A stretch of DNA of 64,000 nucleotides from Leifsonia shinshuensis (lineage in GTDB: Bacteria; Actinomycetota; Actinomycetes; Actinomycetales; Microbacteriaceae), in assembly GCF_014217625.1 (NCBI RefSeq), contig NZ_CP043641.1:2356001-2420000 (forward strand), read 5' to 3'. A program made the translations under genes and the position numbers. The notes under the pieces were generated by a model. That model was not told where the DNA came from. It did no database searches and was given only the letters and a program-made list of their open reading frames with translations. Below, in pieces: positions 1-8,696 of the stretch; within the stretch, counting starts at the first letter, position 1, and each line of letters starts with the position of its first letter.

Positions 1-579
1 GGCCTTCGGCTCGATCCGGGACTGGAGGTCGACCAGCGGCGCGAGCATCGCCCGGCCCGCCGAGTGCGCCTGGAACTCCAGCCACGGGCTGTTGAGGATG
101 AGCGCCGACGCCCGGCCAGGATGCCGATCCGCCCAGAGACTCAGCGTCAGGCCGCCGGTCGAGTGGCCGAGCAGGATCAGCCGGCGGTGCGCGCGCTCGC
201 CCTCCGCGTGGCCCATTGCGCTCAAAGCCGCCTCGATGTCGGCGTCGTACGTGTCCAGCGAGTCGACGAACCCGGGGGTCTGGCCGGGCCGGAGGCTGCG
301 GCCGTACTTGCGCAGGTCCAGCGCGAAGAAGCGCGCGCCCTGGTCGTGCCAGAACCGCGCGAGGCCGGTCTGGAAGAAGTAGTCCGACCAGCCGTGCACG
401 TACAGGACATCGGTGTCCTCGGCGGGGCGGCCGGGCCGGAGGTCGGCGAGGTGCGGCCACGGCTCGTAGCGCACGAGCGTCGCGACGACCTCCCCCTCCG
501 CGTCGTGGCCGAGCGGGAGCGTCGCCTGCTGGAACCCGGCGCCGAGGACGTCGGGGCGCCACTCCGCTGGGCCCACCAT
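1..579 (-). CDS. alpha/beta hydrolase, 3' part cut by window edge
   Basis: The reading frame starts at ATG 579 and is still open at position 1, so 193 codons are visible and the C-terminus is missing. It shows an alpha/beta-hydrolase fold: a VHGW turn (oxyanion region) near residue 60 and a G-H-S-T-G nucleophile elbow (LLGHSTGG) near residue 145, which supplies the catalytic Ser. The acid and His of the triad would lie outside the window. A serine esterase or lysophospholipase-type activity is the family expectation; the substrate cannot be told. The 73 bp between it and the reductase gene hold nothing I recognise. Confidence 0.85.
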   Translation of the reverse strand, partial: MVGPAEWRPDVLGAGFQQATLPLGHDAEGEVVATLVRYEPWPHLADLRPGRPAEDTDVLYVHGWSDYFFQTGLARFWHDQGARFFALDLRKYGRSLRPGQTPGFVDSLDTYDADIEAALSAMGHAEGERAHRRLILLGHSTGGLTLSLWADRHPGRASALILNSPWLEFQAHSAGRAMLAPLVDLQSRIEPKA

Positions 580-652
580 GACTCCAGCGTGCCAGACCGG
601 AGGGGCCGGATGCGAGAGGGTGTCGGTCGCGAGAGGCGTCCGCCGGACGGAC

Positions 653-2035
653 CTACTCCGCCGCGGTGGCCTCCACGGCGGCGCCGTTCGACGCGCGGAG
701 CATCTCGTCGCGCGGCACGACCTTGATGCGGGCGCGTCCGCGCTCGGCGCCGAGCGCCTGCTCGTGCGCGTCGAGGTTGTGCCAGCCGTCCAGGTTCGTG
801 TACTCCACACCCCGCTCGCGAAGCAGGTTCTCCACAGATTCCTCGGAGGGGTCGGCGGGAGACCACCAGTTGCCTTGATCGTTGATCACATGCTTGATCG
901 TCTCCATCGCATCCGACTTCGTGTGACCGATGAGGCCCACCGGGCCCCGCTTGATCCACCCCGTCGCATACACGCCGTACATGCGCTCGTTGTCGCGGTT
1001 GCGCAGCACCTGGCCCTCGTGGTTCGGGATCACGCCGTGCTTCTTGTCGAACGGGATCCCGGGCAGCGGCGACCCGAAGTAGCCGACCGCGCGGTAGAGC
1101 GCCTGGATCTCGAGCTCCCGGATCTCGCCGGTGCCGCGCACGCCGCCCGCGCCGTCGGACTCCGTGCGCTCGTAGCGGATGGCGCGGACGTTGCCGTCCT
1201 CGTCGCCGAGCACTTCCAGCGGCTTCGCGTAGAAGTGCAGGTGCAGGCGACGGGAGGCCGCGCCGACCTCGCGCTGCCGCCATTGCTGCAGCACGCGGTC
1301 GATGACCATGACCTGCTTGTTGCTGGCGATGGCGTCCTTGGAGTGCTCGTCGTACTCGAAGTCCTCGTCGTAGACGATCATGTCGACGTCGCGCAGCTCG
1401 CCGAGCTCGCGCAGCTCCAGCGGCGTGAACTTCACCTGCGCCGGGCCGCGCCGCCCGAACACGTGGACGTCGGTCACCGGCGAGTTCTTCAGGATCTCGT
1501 AGACGTTGTCGGGGATCTCCGTCGGCAGCAGGTCCTCGGCGTGCTTGGCCAGGATGCGCGAGACGTCGAGCGCCACGTTGCCGTTGCCGATCACCGCGAC
1601 GGACTCGGCCTCCAGCGGCCAGGTGCGCGGCACGTCGGGATGGCCGTCGAACCAGCTCACGAAGTCGGCCGCGCCGTAGGAGCCGCCGAGGTCGATGCCC
1701 GGGATGTCGAGGGCGGAGTCGTGGACGGCGCCGGTCGCGAAGATCACGGCGTTGTAGTGGTTCTTGAGGTCGTCGAGGGTGATGTCGACGCCGTAGGTGA
1801 CGTTGCCGAAGATCCGGATGTCACCGCGGTCGAGCACCTCGCGCAGCGCGGTGATGATGCCCTTGATGCGCGGGTGGTCGGGGGCGACGCCGTAGCGCAC
1901 CAGCCCGTAGGGCGCGGGAAGGGCCTCGAAGAGGTCGATCGAGACGTCGAAGCCGCGCTCCGCCTTGAGCAGGATGTCAGCGGCGTAGATCCCGGCCGGG
2001 CCGGCGCCGACGATCGCCAGTCGCAGTTTGGTCAT
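653..2035 (-). CDS. FAD-dependent ferredoxin-NADP(+) reductase (FprA-like)
   Basis: 460 residues, the usual length for the adrenodoxin-reductase-like FprA family. The N-terminus carries the FAD dinucleotide motif GAGPAGIYAAD (about residues 10-20), followed by a YGLVRYGVAPDHP segment typical of these reductases. A second NADP-binding glycine motif (GNGNVALDVSRIL) lies near residue 155. The enzyme moves electrons between NADPH and ferredoxin. It is the last gene of a run with the polyprenyl synthase and menG, with an 18-bp gap upstream. The start is ATG 2035, preceded by a GAAGGAA ribosome-binding site. Confidence 0.93.
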   Translation of the reverse strand: MTKLRLAIVGAGPAGIYAADILLKAERGFDVSIDLFEALPAPYGLVRYGVAPDHPRIKGIITALREVLDRGDIRIFGNVTYGVDITLDDLKNHYNAVIFATGAVHDSALDIPGIDLGGSYGAADFVSWFDGHPDVPRTWPLEAESVAVIGNGNVALDVSRILAKHAEDLLPTEIPDNVYEILKNSPVTDVHVFGRRGPAQVKFTPLELRELGELRDVDMIVYDEDFEYDEHSKDAIASNKQVMVIDRVLQQWRQREVGAASRRLHLHFYAKPLEVLGDEDGNVRAIRYERTESDGAGGVRGTGEIRELEIQALYRAVGYFGSPLPGIPFDKKHGVIPNHEGQVLRNRDNERMYGVYATGWIKRGPVGLIGHTKSDAMETIKHVINDQGNWWSPADPSEESVENLLRERGVEYTNLDGWHNLDAHEQALGAERGRARIKVVPRDEMLRASNGAAVEATAAE

Positions 2036-2053
2036 GCGTTGATTCCTTCGTGC

Positions 2054-3133
2054 TCAGCTCGAACGTTCGACGATCGTGTCGGCGAACCGCACGAGCGCCT
2101 TCTTCACGGGGCCGTCGGGCAGCGGCTCGAGCGCCTCCACGGCCTCCCGAGCCCAGCGGTGCGCCTCCTCGAGGGTCTCCGCCGTGACCGCGTGCTCCCG
2201 GAGCGCGGCGATCGCCGCGGTGGCCTCCGGCGTGATCTCGCCCTCCTCGGCCGTCCCCATGACGTCGCGCTCGAGACGCTCCAGCAGGGCGCGCGCCTCC
2301 GGGTCGGCGTCGGCGCGCTGCCGCAGCTTCAGCACGGGGAGGGTGGCGACGCCCGCGCGGAGGTCGTTGCCCGGGGTCTTGCCGGTCTCGGCCACGCCGA
2401 CGGACGACAGGTCGATGACGTCGTCGATCAGCTGGAACGCGACGCCGATCTTCTCACCGAAGGTCACGACGGGCTGCTCGTAGGCGGTGTCGGCGTTCGA
2501 GAACGCGACGCCCATCTGGGCGGCCACGGCGATGAGGGAGCCGGTCTTGTCCTCCAGCACGCGGATGTAATGGGCGATCGGGTCCTCGCCGTCCTGCGGC
2601 CCGATGGTCTCGTGGAGCTGGCCGAGGCACAGGCGCTCGAACGTGTCGGCCTGCAGCTGGATGGCGCGCTCGCCCAGTGCGGAGACGAGCTTGCTGGCCC
2701 GGGCGAACAGCAGGTCGCCGGTGAGCACCGCGACGGAGTTGCCCCACACGAACTGGGCCGTGGGCACACCGCGGCGCATCTGCGAGTCGTCCATGACGTC
2801 GTCGTGGTAGAGCGAGGCGAGGTGGGTGATCTCGACGGCCTGGGCGGCCTGCAGGACACGCGGGGTGTTGCCGTCTCCGAGCTGCGCCGTGAGGAGCGTG
2901 AGCATCGGACGCACGCGCTTGCCGCCGGCCTCCAGGAGGTAGCGGGTGGTGACGTCGGCGAGATTGTCGGCGAACCGCATCTCGCGGTGCAGCGCCTCCT
3001 CGACCTGCGCGAGGCCGTCGTCGACGGCGTTGGCGACCTGACGGTCCTCGCCGCGGATGAAGATCCGCTCGGTCAGGCCGAGCTGGCTGCTGAGCGACGC
3101 GGGTCGCCGCACGGCCGGAACGCTACGTGGCAC
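2054..3133 (-). CDS. polyprenyl diphosphate synthase (menaquinone side chain)
   Basis: 359 residues, trans-isoprenyl diphosphate synthase family. It has the GGKRVRP motif near residue 71, the first Asp-rich motif DDVMD (about 114-118) and the second motif LIDDVID (about 235-241), which bind Mg2+ and the allylic and homoallylic diphosphates. It elongates isoprenoid diphosphate to the long-chain tail used for menaquinone. The start is GTG 3133, abutting the TAA stop of menG (0 bp gap), so the two are probably translationally coupled. Product chain length cannot be read from sequence alone; a heptaprenyl to nonaprenyl product is typical of this neighbourhood. Confidence 0.92.
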   Translation of the reverse strand: MPRSVPAVRRPASLSSQLGLTERIFIRGEDRQVANAVDDGLAQVEEALHREMRFADNLADVTTRYLLEAGGKRVRPMLTLLTAQLGDGNTPRVLQAAQAVEITHLASLYHDDVMDDSQMRRGVPTAQFVWGNSVAVLTGDLLFARASKLVSALGERAIQLQADTFERLCLGQLHETIGPQDGEDPIAHYIRVLEDKTGSLIAVAAQMGVAFSNADTAYEQPVVTFGEKIGVAFQLIDDVIDLSSVGVAETGKTPGNDLRAGVATLPVLKLRQRADADPEARALLERLERDVMGTAEEGEITPEATAAIAALREHAVTAETLEEAHRWAREAVEALEPLPDGPVKKALVRFADTIVERSS

Positions 3134-4333
3134 TTACTCCCCCTCGGATGGGACGGCGGACGTCGAGTCTTCGGAGCCGACGGGGCGGCCGGATCGCGAC
3201 TTCGCGGCGGACCCGGAGGTGGCGGACCCGGAGGTGGGCTTGCGGGTGGCCGGCGTCGCGGACTTCGCTGGCGCGGGCTTGGTCGCGGCGGGCTTGGCAG
3301 CAGCGGGCTTGGCGGCCGCGGGCTTGGCCGCAGCGGGCTTAGTCGCAGCGGGCTTAATCGCGGCGGGCTTGGCGGCAGCGGGCTTGGCCGCGGTGGACTT
3401 GGCCGCAGCAGGCTTTGCCGCGGGTTTCGCGGCGGGGGGCTTGGGCGCAGCGGGCTTGGTGGTGGACTTCGCCGCAGGTGCCTTCGCGGCGGCGGACGTC
3501 TCGGGCTTCGCCTCCGCGGGCTCCTTCGCCGTGGTGGTCGCAGACTTCGCGGCCGGCTTCTTCGGAGCGGGCTTCTCACCGGTCGCCTTCTCGGCCGCCG
3601 GCTTCTGGGCTTCGGCGGGCTCCTCCGCCTCCACCGGCTTCCACCCGCGGTGGAGCGCCACGATCCCCGCGGTCAGGTTGCGCCAGGCCACGCGCTCGAA
3701 GCCGGCCTCGCGCATCCACGATGCCAGCGCGGGCTGGTTCGGCCACGCCTCGATGGACTCCATCAGGTACTCGTACGCCGCGGGGTTGGAGCTCGCCACC
3801 CGGGCCAGCACCGGCATCCCGTAGCGGAGGTACGCGCCGTAGCCCGCGCGGATCGCGGCGACCGGAGGCTGGGAGAACTCGCACACAACGACCCGGCCGC
3901 CCGGCTTGGTCACCCGGTAGAACTCGGCGAGCGCCGCCCGCGGGTCCACGATGTTGCGCAGGCCGAACGAGATCGTGACCGCGTCGAACGTGTCGTCCTC
4001 GAACGGCAGCGCCGTGGCGTCCGCCTGCACGAACGTGATGAACGGGTTGCCGGCCTGTCTGCGCCTGCCGACCTCGATCATGCCCTCGGAGAAGTCGGCG
4101 GCGACCACGCTGGCCCCGTTACGTGCCAGCGAGGCGCTGGACGTGCCGGTCCCGGCCGCGACGTCCAGGATCGTCTCCCCGGCGCGCGGCCCGACGGCTC
4201 GGGTCGTCGCCAGCCGCCACAGCGTCGCGTTCCCCATCGAGAGGACCGTGTTGGTCCGGTCGTAGTGGGTCGACACCTCATCGAACATGGCGGCGACCTG
4301 GGAGGGCTGCTTGCGGAGGTCGGCCTTACTCAC
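3134..4333 (-). CDS. menG: demethylmenaquinone methyltransferase with long Lys-Ala-Pro tail
   Basis: The methyltransferase part is residues 1 to about 232, the full length of ordinary MenG/UbiE. It has SAM motif I (ILDVAAGTGTSSASL, near residue 57) and later UbiE signatures (ISFGLRNIVDPRAAL, GGRVVVCEFS). It methylates demethylmenaquinone to menaquinone. Residues from about 233 to 399 form a low-complexity tail of repeated AAKPAA/ATKPA units, strongly basic, resembling histone-H1-like C-termini and ending in a Ser/Gly/Glu-rich stretch. The tail is in the same frame with no stop, so it is a true fusion in this sequence. The start is GTG 4333, 6 nt after a TAAGCT box, so the mRNA is probably leaderless. 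It is divergent from menF. Confidence 0.9.
   Translation of the reverse strand: MSKADLRKQPSQVAAMFDEVSTHYDRTNTVLSMGNATLWRLATTRAVGPRAGETILDVAAGTGTSSASLARNGASVVAADFSEGMIEVGRRRQAGNPFITFVQADATALPFEDDTFDAVTISFGLRNIVDPRAALAEFYRVTKPGGRVVVCEFSQPPVAAIRAGYGAYLRYGMPVLARVASSNPAAYEYLMESIEAWPNQPALASWMREAGFERVAWRNLTAGIVALHRGWKPVEAEEPAEAQKPAAEKATGEKPAPKKPAAKSATTTAKEPAEAKPETSAAAKAPAAKSTTKPAAPKPPAAKPAAKPAAAKSTAAKPAAAKPAAIKPAATKPAAAKPAAAKPAAAKPAATKPAPAKSATPATRKPTSGSATSGSAAKSRSGRPVGSEDSTSAVPSEGE
3180..3600 (-). repeat. degenerate tandem repeat encoding the (A/T)KPAA tail of menG
   Basis: The DNA consists of imperfect copies of a unit of about 15-18 bp. On the plus strand it reads as repeated GGGCTTGGCGGCAGC-like blocks, encoding Ala-Ala-Lys-Pro-Ala on the minus strand. 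Copies differ at synonymous and Ala/Thr/Ile positions, which suggests slippage followed by drift. Boundaries are approximate. Confidence 0.8.
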
Positions 4334-4339
4334 CCCCCC

Positions 4340-4345
4340 AGCTTA
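4340..4345 (-). promoter_or_regulatory. -10 box (TAAGCT) for leaderless menG
   Basis: TAAGCT on the minus strand lies 6 nt before GTG 4333, so transcription would begin at or next to the start codon. No ribosome-binding site is present; the spacer is all G. Confidence 0.6.
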
Positions 4346-4445
4346 GGCTGCGCCGACATGCCGTGCATTTCGGGGGCCTCGCCGGCCCATGCCGCACCGG
4401 GCCAACGCCCAGCCGCCGCGCATCCGGCCCCCAGCGGCCCGGGCG

Positions 4446-4451
4446 TAGGCT
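4446..4451 (+). promoter_or_regulatory. -10 box (TAGGCT) for leaderless menF
   Basis: TAGGCT lies 6 nt before GTG 4458. The same box and spacing recurs ahead of many genes in this window. I see no clear -35 element. Confidence 0.6.
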
Positions 4452-4457
4452 GGTCCG

Positions 4458-5741
4458 GTGACAGCACCCTCGACCACCCGCCGGGCTACGGGCGTGACCG
4501 CCCTGTCGGTCGAGACCACCCCCCTCGACGACGTCCGGCATCTCGTTCCGTTCCTCGACTCCCGCCGCCCCCTGGTGTGGATCCGCAAAGGCGAAGGGAT
4601 CGCCGGCATCGGCGAGGCGCTGCGCCTCGAGTTCCGCGGGCCGGAGCGCATCCGGCAGGCGTCGGCTGCCTGGCGGGCGACCGTCCAGGCCGCGACGATC
4701 ACGGACTCCGTGCGGACGCCGGGCACCGGCCTGGTCGCGTTCGGGACCTTCGCGTTCGACGACGAGAGCTCGGCCACGAGTGTCCTGATCGTGCCGGAGA
4801 TCGTCCTCGGGCGCCGTGGCGGGCGGAGCTGGATCACCCGGATCACGCCGCTGGACGACCCCAGGGCGCGCAGCGGCGCCGCGGAGCGGAACGAGCTGCC
4901 GCGGCCGATCGCGTTCGGCGACGAGTACCGGCTCAGCCTCCTCCCGGCCGGGCTGGACGAGGGCGGCTACGAGTCGGCCGTCGCGACCGCGGTGGAACGG
5001 ATCCGCGAGCACGACCTCTCCAAGGTGGTCCTGGCGCGGGAGCTGGCCGCGCACCTGCCGCTCGAGTCCGACGTCCGCCGGGCGCTGGTCGAGCTGGCCC
5101 TCGGCTACCCGGACTGCTGGACGTTCGCCGTCGACGGTCTGGTGGGATCCTCCCCCGAGACGCTCGTGCGCGTGCACCACAGCACGGTGACGGCCCGGGT
5201 GCTCGCCGGGACGATGTCGCGCGGCCGCGACGCCGACAGCGACCGCGCCTCGGCGCTGGCCCTCGCGGGCTCGGCGAAGGATCAGGGCGAGCACCGCTTC
5301 GCCGTGTCCAGCGTGCTCGACGCGCTCCGCCCGCACAGCGCGGACCTCGCCGCGAGCGACGAGCCGTTCACCCTCAAGCTGCCGAACCTCTGGCACCTCG
5401 CGACCGACATCGCCGGCACGCTCAGCGACGGGTCGAGCTCGCTCGATCTCGCGGACGCCCTCCATCCGACCGCGGCCGTGGCCGGGACGCCGACGCCGGA
5501 GGCGCTCGCGCTCATCCGCGAGCTGGAGCCGTTCGACCGCGGGCGGTATGCCGGCCCGGTGGGCTGGGTCGGCGGCGACGGCGACGGCGAGTGGGCGATC
5601 GCCCTGCGCTGCGCGCAGCTGGAGGAGACCGGCGACCTGACGGCCTACGCGGGCGCAGGCATCGTGGCGGACTCCGACCCGGCGAGGGAGTACGCGGAGA
5701 CGACCATGAAGTTCCGCCCGATCGTCGAAGCCTTCGGCTGA
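4458..5741 (+). CDS. menF: isochorismate synthase
   Basis: 427 residues, chorismate-binding enzyme family. The C-terminal half carries the expected motifs: KVVLARELA (about 190-200, the catalytic Lys region), FAVDGLVGSSPETLV, RVLAGTMSRGRD, a KDQGEHRFAV segment, and the terminal RYAGPVGW / GEWAIALRCAQ / YAGAGIVADSDPAREYAET blocks. It converts chorismate to isochorismate. Next to menG and the polyprenyl synthase, a menaquinone role is far more likely than a siderophore role. The GTG 4458 start is supported by the -10 box 6 nt upstream. Confidence 0.93.
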   Translation: MTAPSTTRRATGVTALSVETTPLDDVRHLVPFLDSRRPLVWIRKGEGIAGIGEALRLEFRGPERIRQASAAWRATVQAATITDSVRTPGTGLVAFGTFAFDDESSATSVLIVPEIVLGRRGGRSWITRITPLDDPRARSGAAERNELPRPIAFGDEYRLSLLPAGLDEGGYESAVATAVERIREHDLSKVVLARELAAHLPLESDVRRALVELALGYPDCWTFAVDGLVGSSPETLVRVHHSTVTARVLAGTMSRGRDADSDRASALALAGSAKDQGEHRFAVSSVLDALRPHSADLAASDEPFTLKLPNLWHLATDIAGTLSDGSSSLDLADALHPTAAVAGTPTPEALALIRELEPFDRGRYAGPVGWVGGDGDGEWAIALRCAQLEETGDLTAYAGAGIVADSDPAREYAETTMKFRPIVEAFG

Positions 5742-5748
5742 GCGCGCG

Positions 5749-6603
5749 CTAGCTCGCCGCCAGCCGCGCCCGCTCGACCTCCAGGTCGTAGTCCGGCGCC
5801 GGCCACTCCAGCTCCAGGTCCTCCAGGGCGTGGATGAGGAGGTGCTGCACCGCGAGCCTGGCGTACCACTTGCGGTCGGCCGGGACGACGTACCAGGGCG
5901 CATACGCCGTCGAGGTGCGGTCGAACACGACCTGGTAGGCGTCCTGGTAGCTGTCCCAGAGCAGCCGCTCGTCCACGTCCCCCGTCGTGTACTTCCACTG
6001 CTTGTCCACGCGCTCCAGCCGGTCGGCCAGGCGCTTCTTCTGCTCGCTCTTGCTCAGGTGCAGCATCACCTTGACGATCGTCGTCCCCGACTCCGCCAGC
6101 TCCAGCTCGAACTCATTGATCGCGTCGTAGCGGCGGTCGATCTCCTCCTCCGGCGCGAGGCTGCGGACCCGGCCGATCAGGACGTCCTCGTAGTGCGAGC
6201 GGTCGAAGACGCCGACCTCCCCCGCTGCGGGCACGTGGTTCCAGATCCGCCAGAGGAAGTCGTGTGAGAGCTCCACCTGCGTCGGCTTCTTGAAGCCCGC
6301 GTAGCGCACGCCGCCCAGGTTCATCTGCCCGACGACGTGGGTCACGATGCCGCCCTTGCCCGCGGTGTCCATCGCCTGCAGCACGAGCAGCACACTGCGC
6401 TTGTCGCCGAGCGTCCCGGCCGCGAACAGGCGCTCCTGCAGGTCGGCGAGGATCGCGGCGCCCTCGGCGAGTGCCGTCACGCCGTCCTTCTTGCTGCCGT
6501 CGTATCCCGGCGTCCCGCGGGTGTCGGCGGCGGCGAGCGCGAAACCTCCGCCGACGCGCAGCAGCGGGTCGGGGTCCTCAGCCCAAAACGTCTCGCGTCC
6601 CAT
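5749..6603 (-). CDS. polyphosphate kinase 2 family (PPK2)
   Basis: 284 residues, a one-domain PPK2. The Walker-A-like motif is LLVLQAMDTAGKGG (about residue 68-82). It is followed by GFKKPTQVELSHDFLWRIW, the lid/Walker B region (VFDRSHYEDVLIGRV) and KVMLHLSKSEQKKRL. Such enzymes transfer phosphate between polyphosphate and nucleotides (NDP or NMP); which direction and nucleotide cannot be set from sequence. The start ATG 6603 has a GAGGAGGCG ribosome-binding site. It is convergent with menF, with only 7 bp between the stops. Confidence 0.93.
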   Translation of the reverse strand: MGRETFWAEDPDPLLRVGGGFALAAADTRGTPGYDGSKKDGVTALAEGAAILADLQERLFAAGTLGDKRSVLLVLQAMDTAGKGGIVTHVVGQMNLGGVRYAGFKKPTQVELSHDFLWRIWNHVPAAGEVGVFDRSHYEDVLIGRVRSLAPEEEIDRRYDAINEFELELAESGTTIVKVMLHLSKSEQKKRLADRLERVDKQWKYTTGDVDERLLWDSYQDAYQVVFDRTSTAYAPWYVVPADRKWYARLAVQHLLIHALEDLELEWPAPDYDLEVERARLAAS

Positions 6604-6667
6604 CGTCGCCTCCTCGCCCGGGTCGCACCGTCCGTCGGTGGACCGTACCGCCGATCGTACGGCGCGA

Positions 6668-8590
6668 TCACACTCCTGCCGCGTCGAGCACCGGCTCGAA
6701 CGCGTCCGGCCGGTGCAGAAGCACCCGCGTCCTCACTCCCTCCGGGAACAGCCGGGCCACATCCGCCGGCCGTGCCCGGTCGTCCACGATCACGTCGATC
6801 GTCTCGCGCCAGCGCCCGTCGGGCATCCGCTGAAGCGTCGCCTCCCAGGTGAGGCCCGGCGTCTCGCGCGCCTGCAGCCGCAGGTGGATGCCGACCGCGC
6901 GGCGGCGGCCGAGCAGCGAGAGCAGGCCGCGGTAGATCGCCGTGCGCCGGGTGGGCGCCAGCCACGGTTCGAGCGCACGCACCAGCACGTCCGCGCTCCA
7001 CAGGATGGTCGTCGCGAGGCCGCCGCGGGACTGGTACACGTCGACCGCGTAGACGCCGGGGAGCCTGCGCAGCGACTGGCGCAGGGCGCCGCGCGTGATG
7101 CCCTCCTCCACGGTGGAGTGCAGGTACAGCGGGACGGCGGCCTGCGCGGTCAGGCTCCCGGCCCGGAGCGCTGCGCGGTCGTGGACGCGCTGGCCGTCGC
7201 CGAAGAACGGCCGGAGCTCGCCCAGCAGTGCGGCCACGGCGGCGTCCGGCGGGTCGGTCTCGATGGCGCCCGCGGTGTCGGCGTACGCGATGGCCTGGTG
7301 CAGTGCGCCGAGCCGGAAGCCGGGGGCGAGAGCCGGTCCGGCCTTGACGGTCACGAGCACGCGCGAGCCGTCGAGGTCCAGCCGCACCGGATTCTCGCGG
7401 CCGTCGATGCGCGGGACGAGGTCGAGCACGTGCTCGATCGCCAGCGTGCGGATGCCGGGCGGGATCGGCAGGCGCCCGAGCGGGGTGCCGGCGACGACCA
7501 GGTGCGTCACGGCGAAGCCCGCGGCGTGCGCGCGCACCGCGATCTGCGCCGCGACCATGCCGCCGAGGCTGAACCCGGAGAGCACGACGGGCTCGTCGGG
7601 CCGGATGCCGGCTTCCCGCATCGTCTCCAGTGCGGCCCGGGTGATGGTCGCCTCGCGCTCGGCGCCGATCACGAGGTCGGCGGTCAGGTCGTTGGGCGCG
7701 ATCCCCGGCCGCGGATGCCAGGACTTGGTGCTCGGGAACTGCACGATCCAGTGCCGCACGCCCTCGTGCTCGCGCTCCACCAGCCGGATGACCGCGGTGT
7801 CGATGCGCTCGTCCAGGTCCGGGTCGCAGAGGTCGTCGATCTCGCGCTGGCTCAGCAGCAGGTCGCGGAGCGTGTGCACCGACCGGCGGCGCATCGCGCC
7901 GGCGGCGAGCCCGGGCGTCCCGAGCGGGTCGGGGGACGGCCCGAGCTCCAGGCCGAGCAGCCCGGCCGGCACGTCGGGGAGGCCGGGCGTCGGCGTGTAG
8001 ACGTCGCCGGCGCTCTGGTCACTCCACCAAGTGAGGAAGTCGTGCAGGAGCGGGAACCGCCGCTCCAGGAGGTCGTCGTAGCCGAGCAGCACGGCGTCGT
8101 GCCCGTCGCGCAGCAGCCCGCGCCTACGCCCGAGTCCGACCGTCTTGCGGAGCAGCGCCGGGAGGGTGAAGACCGCCAGGTAGGGCCGGGCACGCCAGCG
8201 CGGGAGCACGATCCCCACCAGCCCGATCAGGAGGGCGAGCGGCGCGAGCACCCAGCCGGCGGCGCGTGCGAGGCCGCCGGTGAGCCGGGGCGCGGCCGTG
8301 AGGTAGAGGCTGCTGAGCACCGTCCGTCTGGCTCGGCGGCGCCGCGGCGCGGGCACCCGGAACGGGTAGCGTTCGCGCGTCCCGCTCTGGACGGCGTACC
8401 AGACCCATTCGGCTGCGAGCGCCAGGAGGCCGGCCACCGCAGCGACGACGACCGCGACGATCCCGAGCGCGAGGAGCGCCAGCCCGGCCGCGAGCGCGAC
8501 CGGCACGCCCACGATCAGACCGGCCACGAGCCCCGCCCAGCCGCCGGGGGTCCTCCCCCGCCATACACGAGGGGGCAGCTGGCTGAGCAT
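6668..8590 (-). CDS. membrane-anchored alpha/beta-hydrolase-like protein
   Basis: 640 residues. The N-terminus (about 20-70) has two very hydrophobic segments, and two more follow near 125-165, separated by Arg-rich stretches. The remainder is soluble and includes a clear nucleophile elbow, LSGFSLGGMVAAQ (about residue 335-347, G-F-S-L-G), inside a lipase-like sheet (THLVVAGTPLG follows). I do not recognise a named family. A membrane-tethered serine hydrolase acting on lipid or another hydrophobic substrate is the inference. The start ATG 8590 sits 6 nt after TAGGCT, so it is likely leaderless. Confidence 0.8.
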   Translation of the reverse strand: MLSQLPPRVWRGRTPGGWAGLVAGLIVGVPVALAAGLALLALGIVAVVVAAVAGLLALAAEWVWYAVQSGTRERYPFRVPAPRRRRARRTVLSSLYLTAAPRLTGGLARAAGWVLAPLALLIGLVGIVLPRWRARPYLAVFTLPALLRKTVGLGRRRGLLRDGHDAVLLGYDDLLERRFPLLHDFLTWWSDQSAGDVYTPTPGLPDVPAGLLGLELGPSPDPLGTPGLAAGAMRRRSVHTLRDLLLSQREIDDLCDPDLDERIDTAVIRLVEREHEGVRHWIVQFPSTKSWHPRPGIAPNDLTADLVIGAEREATITRAALETMREAGIRPDEPVVLSGFSLGGMVAAQIAVRAHAAGFAVTHLVVAGTPLGRLPIPPGIRTLAIEHVLDLVPRIDGRENPVRLDLDGSRVLVTVKAGPALAPGFRLGALHQAIAYADTAGAIETDPPDAAVAALLGELRPFFGDGQRVHDRAALRAGSLTAQAAVPLYLHSTVEEGITRGALRQSLRRLPGVYAVDVYQSRGGLATTILWSADVLVRALEPWLAPTRRTAIYRGLLSLLGRRRAVGIHLRLQARETPGLTWEATLQRMPDGRWRETIDVIVDDRARPADVARLFPEGVRTRVLLHRPDAFEPVLDAAGV

Positions 8591-8596
8591 GCGGTC

Positions 8597-8602
8597 AGCC
8601 TA
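8597..8602 (-). promoter_or_regulatory. -10 box (TAGGCT) for the membrane hydrolase gene
   Basis: TAGGCT on the minus strand, 6 nt before ATG 8590, with no ribosome-binding site between. Confidence 0.6.
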
Positions 8603-8663
8603 ACCGCGACCCCTGCCACGGCGTCCGCGCACTGCCGTCTAGCCAGGTGCGCCGCGGCACCGC

Positions 8664-8669
8664 TACGTT
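8664..8669 (+). promoter_or_regulatory. -10-like box (TACGTT) before the SHOCT protein
   Basis: TACGTT would place the transcription start near 8676. That leaves a short leader with GAGAGGAG before GTG 8697 and excludes the upstream in-frame GTG 8670 as the start codon. Confidence 0.4.
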
Positions 8670-8696
8670 GTGCACACCGATCGAGAGGAGCACATC

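Noticed and set aside
3057..3824. Plus-strand frame with Ala-Gly-Leu repeats over the menG tail
   Set aside because: It is the complement of the Lys-Ala-Pro repeat; the minus-strand frame is continuous with the MenG domain and has the normal start.
578..5752. Very long plus-strand open frame (1724 codons) opposite the menaquinone genes
   Set aside because: It is a GC-driven shadow: it runs antisense to three well-recognised genes and through menF in another frame, and its translation is Arg/Gly/Val-rich with no domain.
8670..8696. Longer start (GTG 8670) for the SHOCT protein
   Set aside because: It directly abuts a TACGTT box and would lie before the expected transcription start; GTG 8697 has a good ribosome-binding site.
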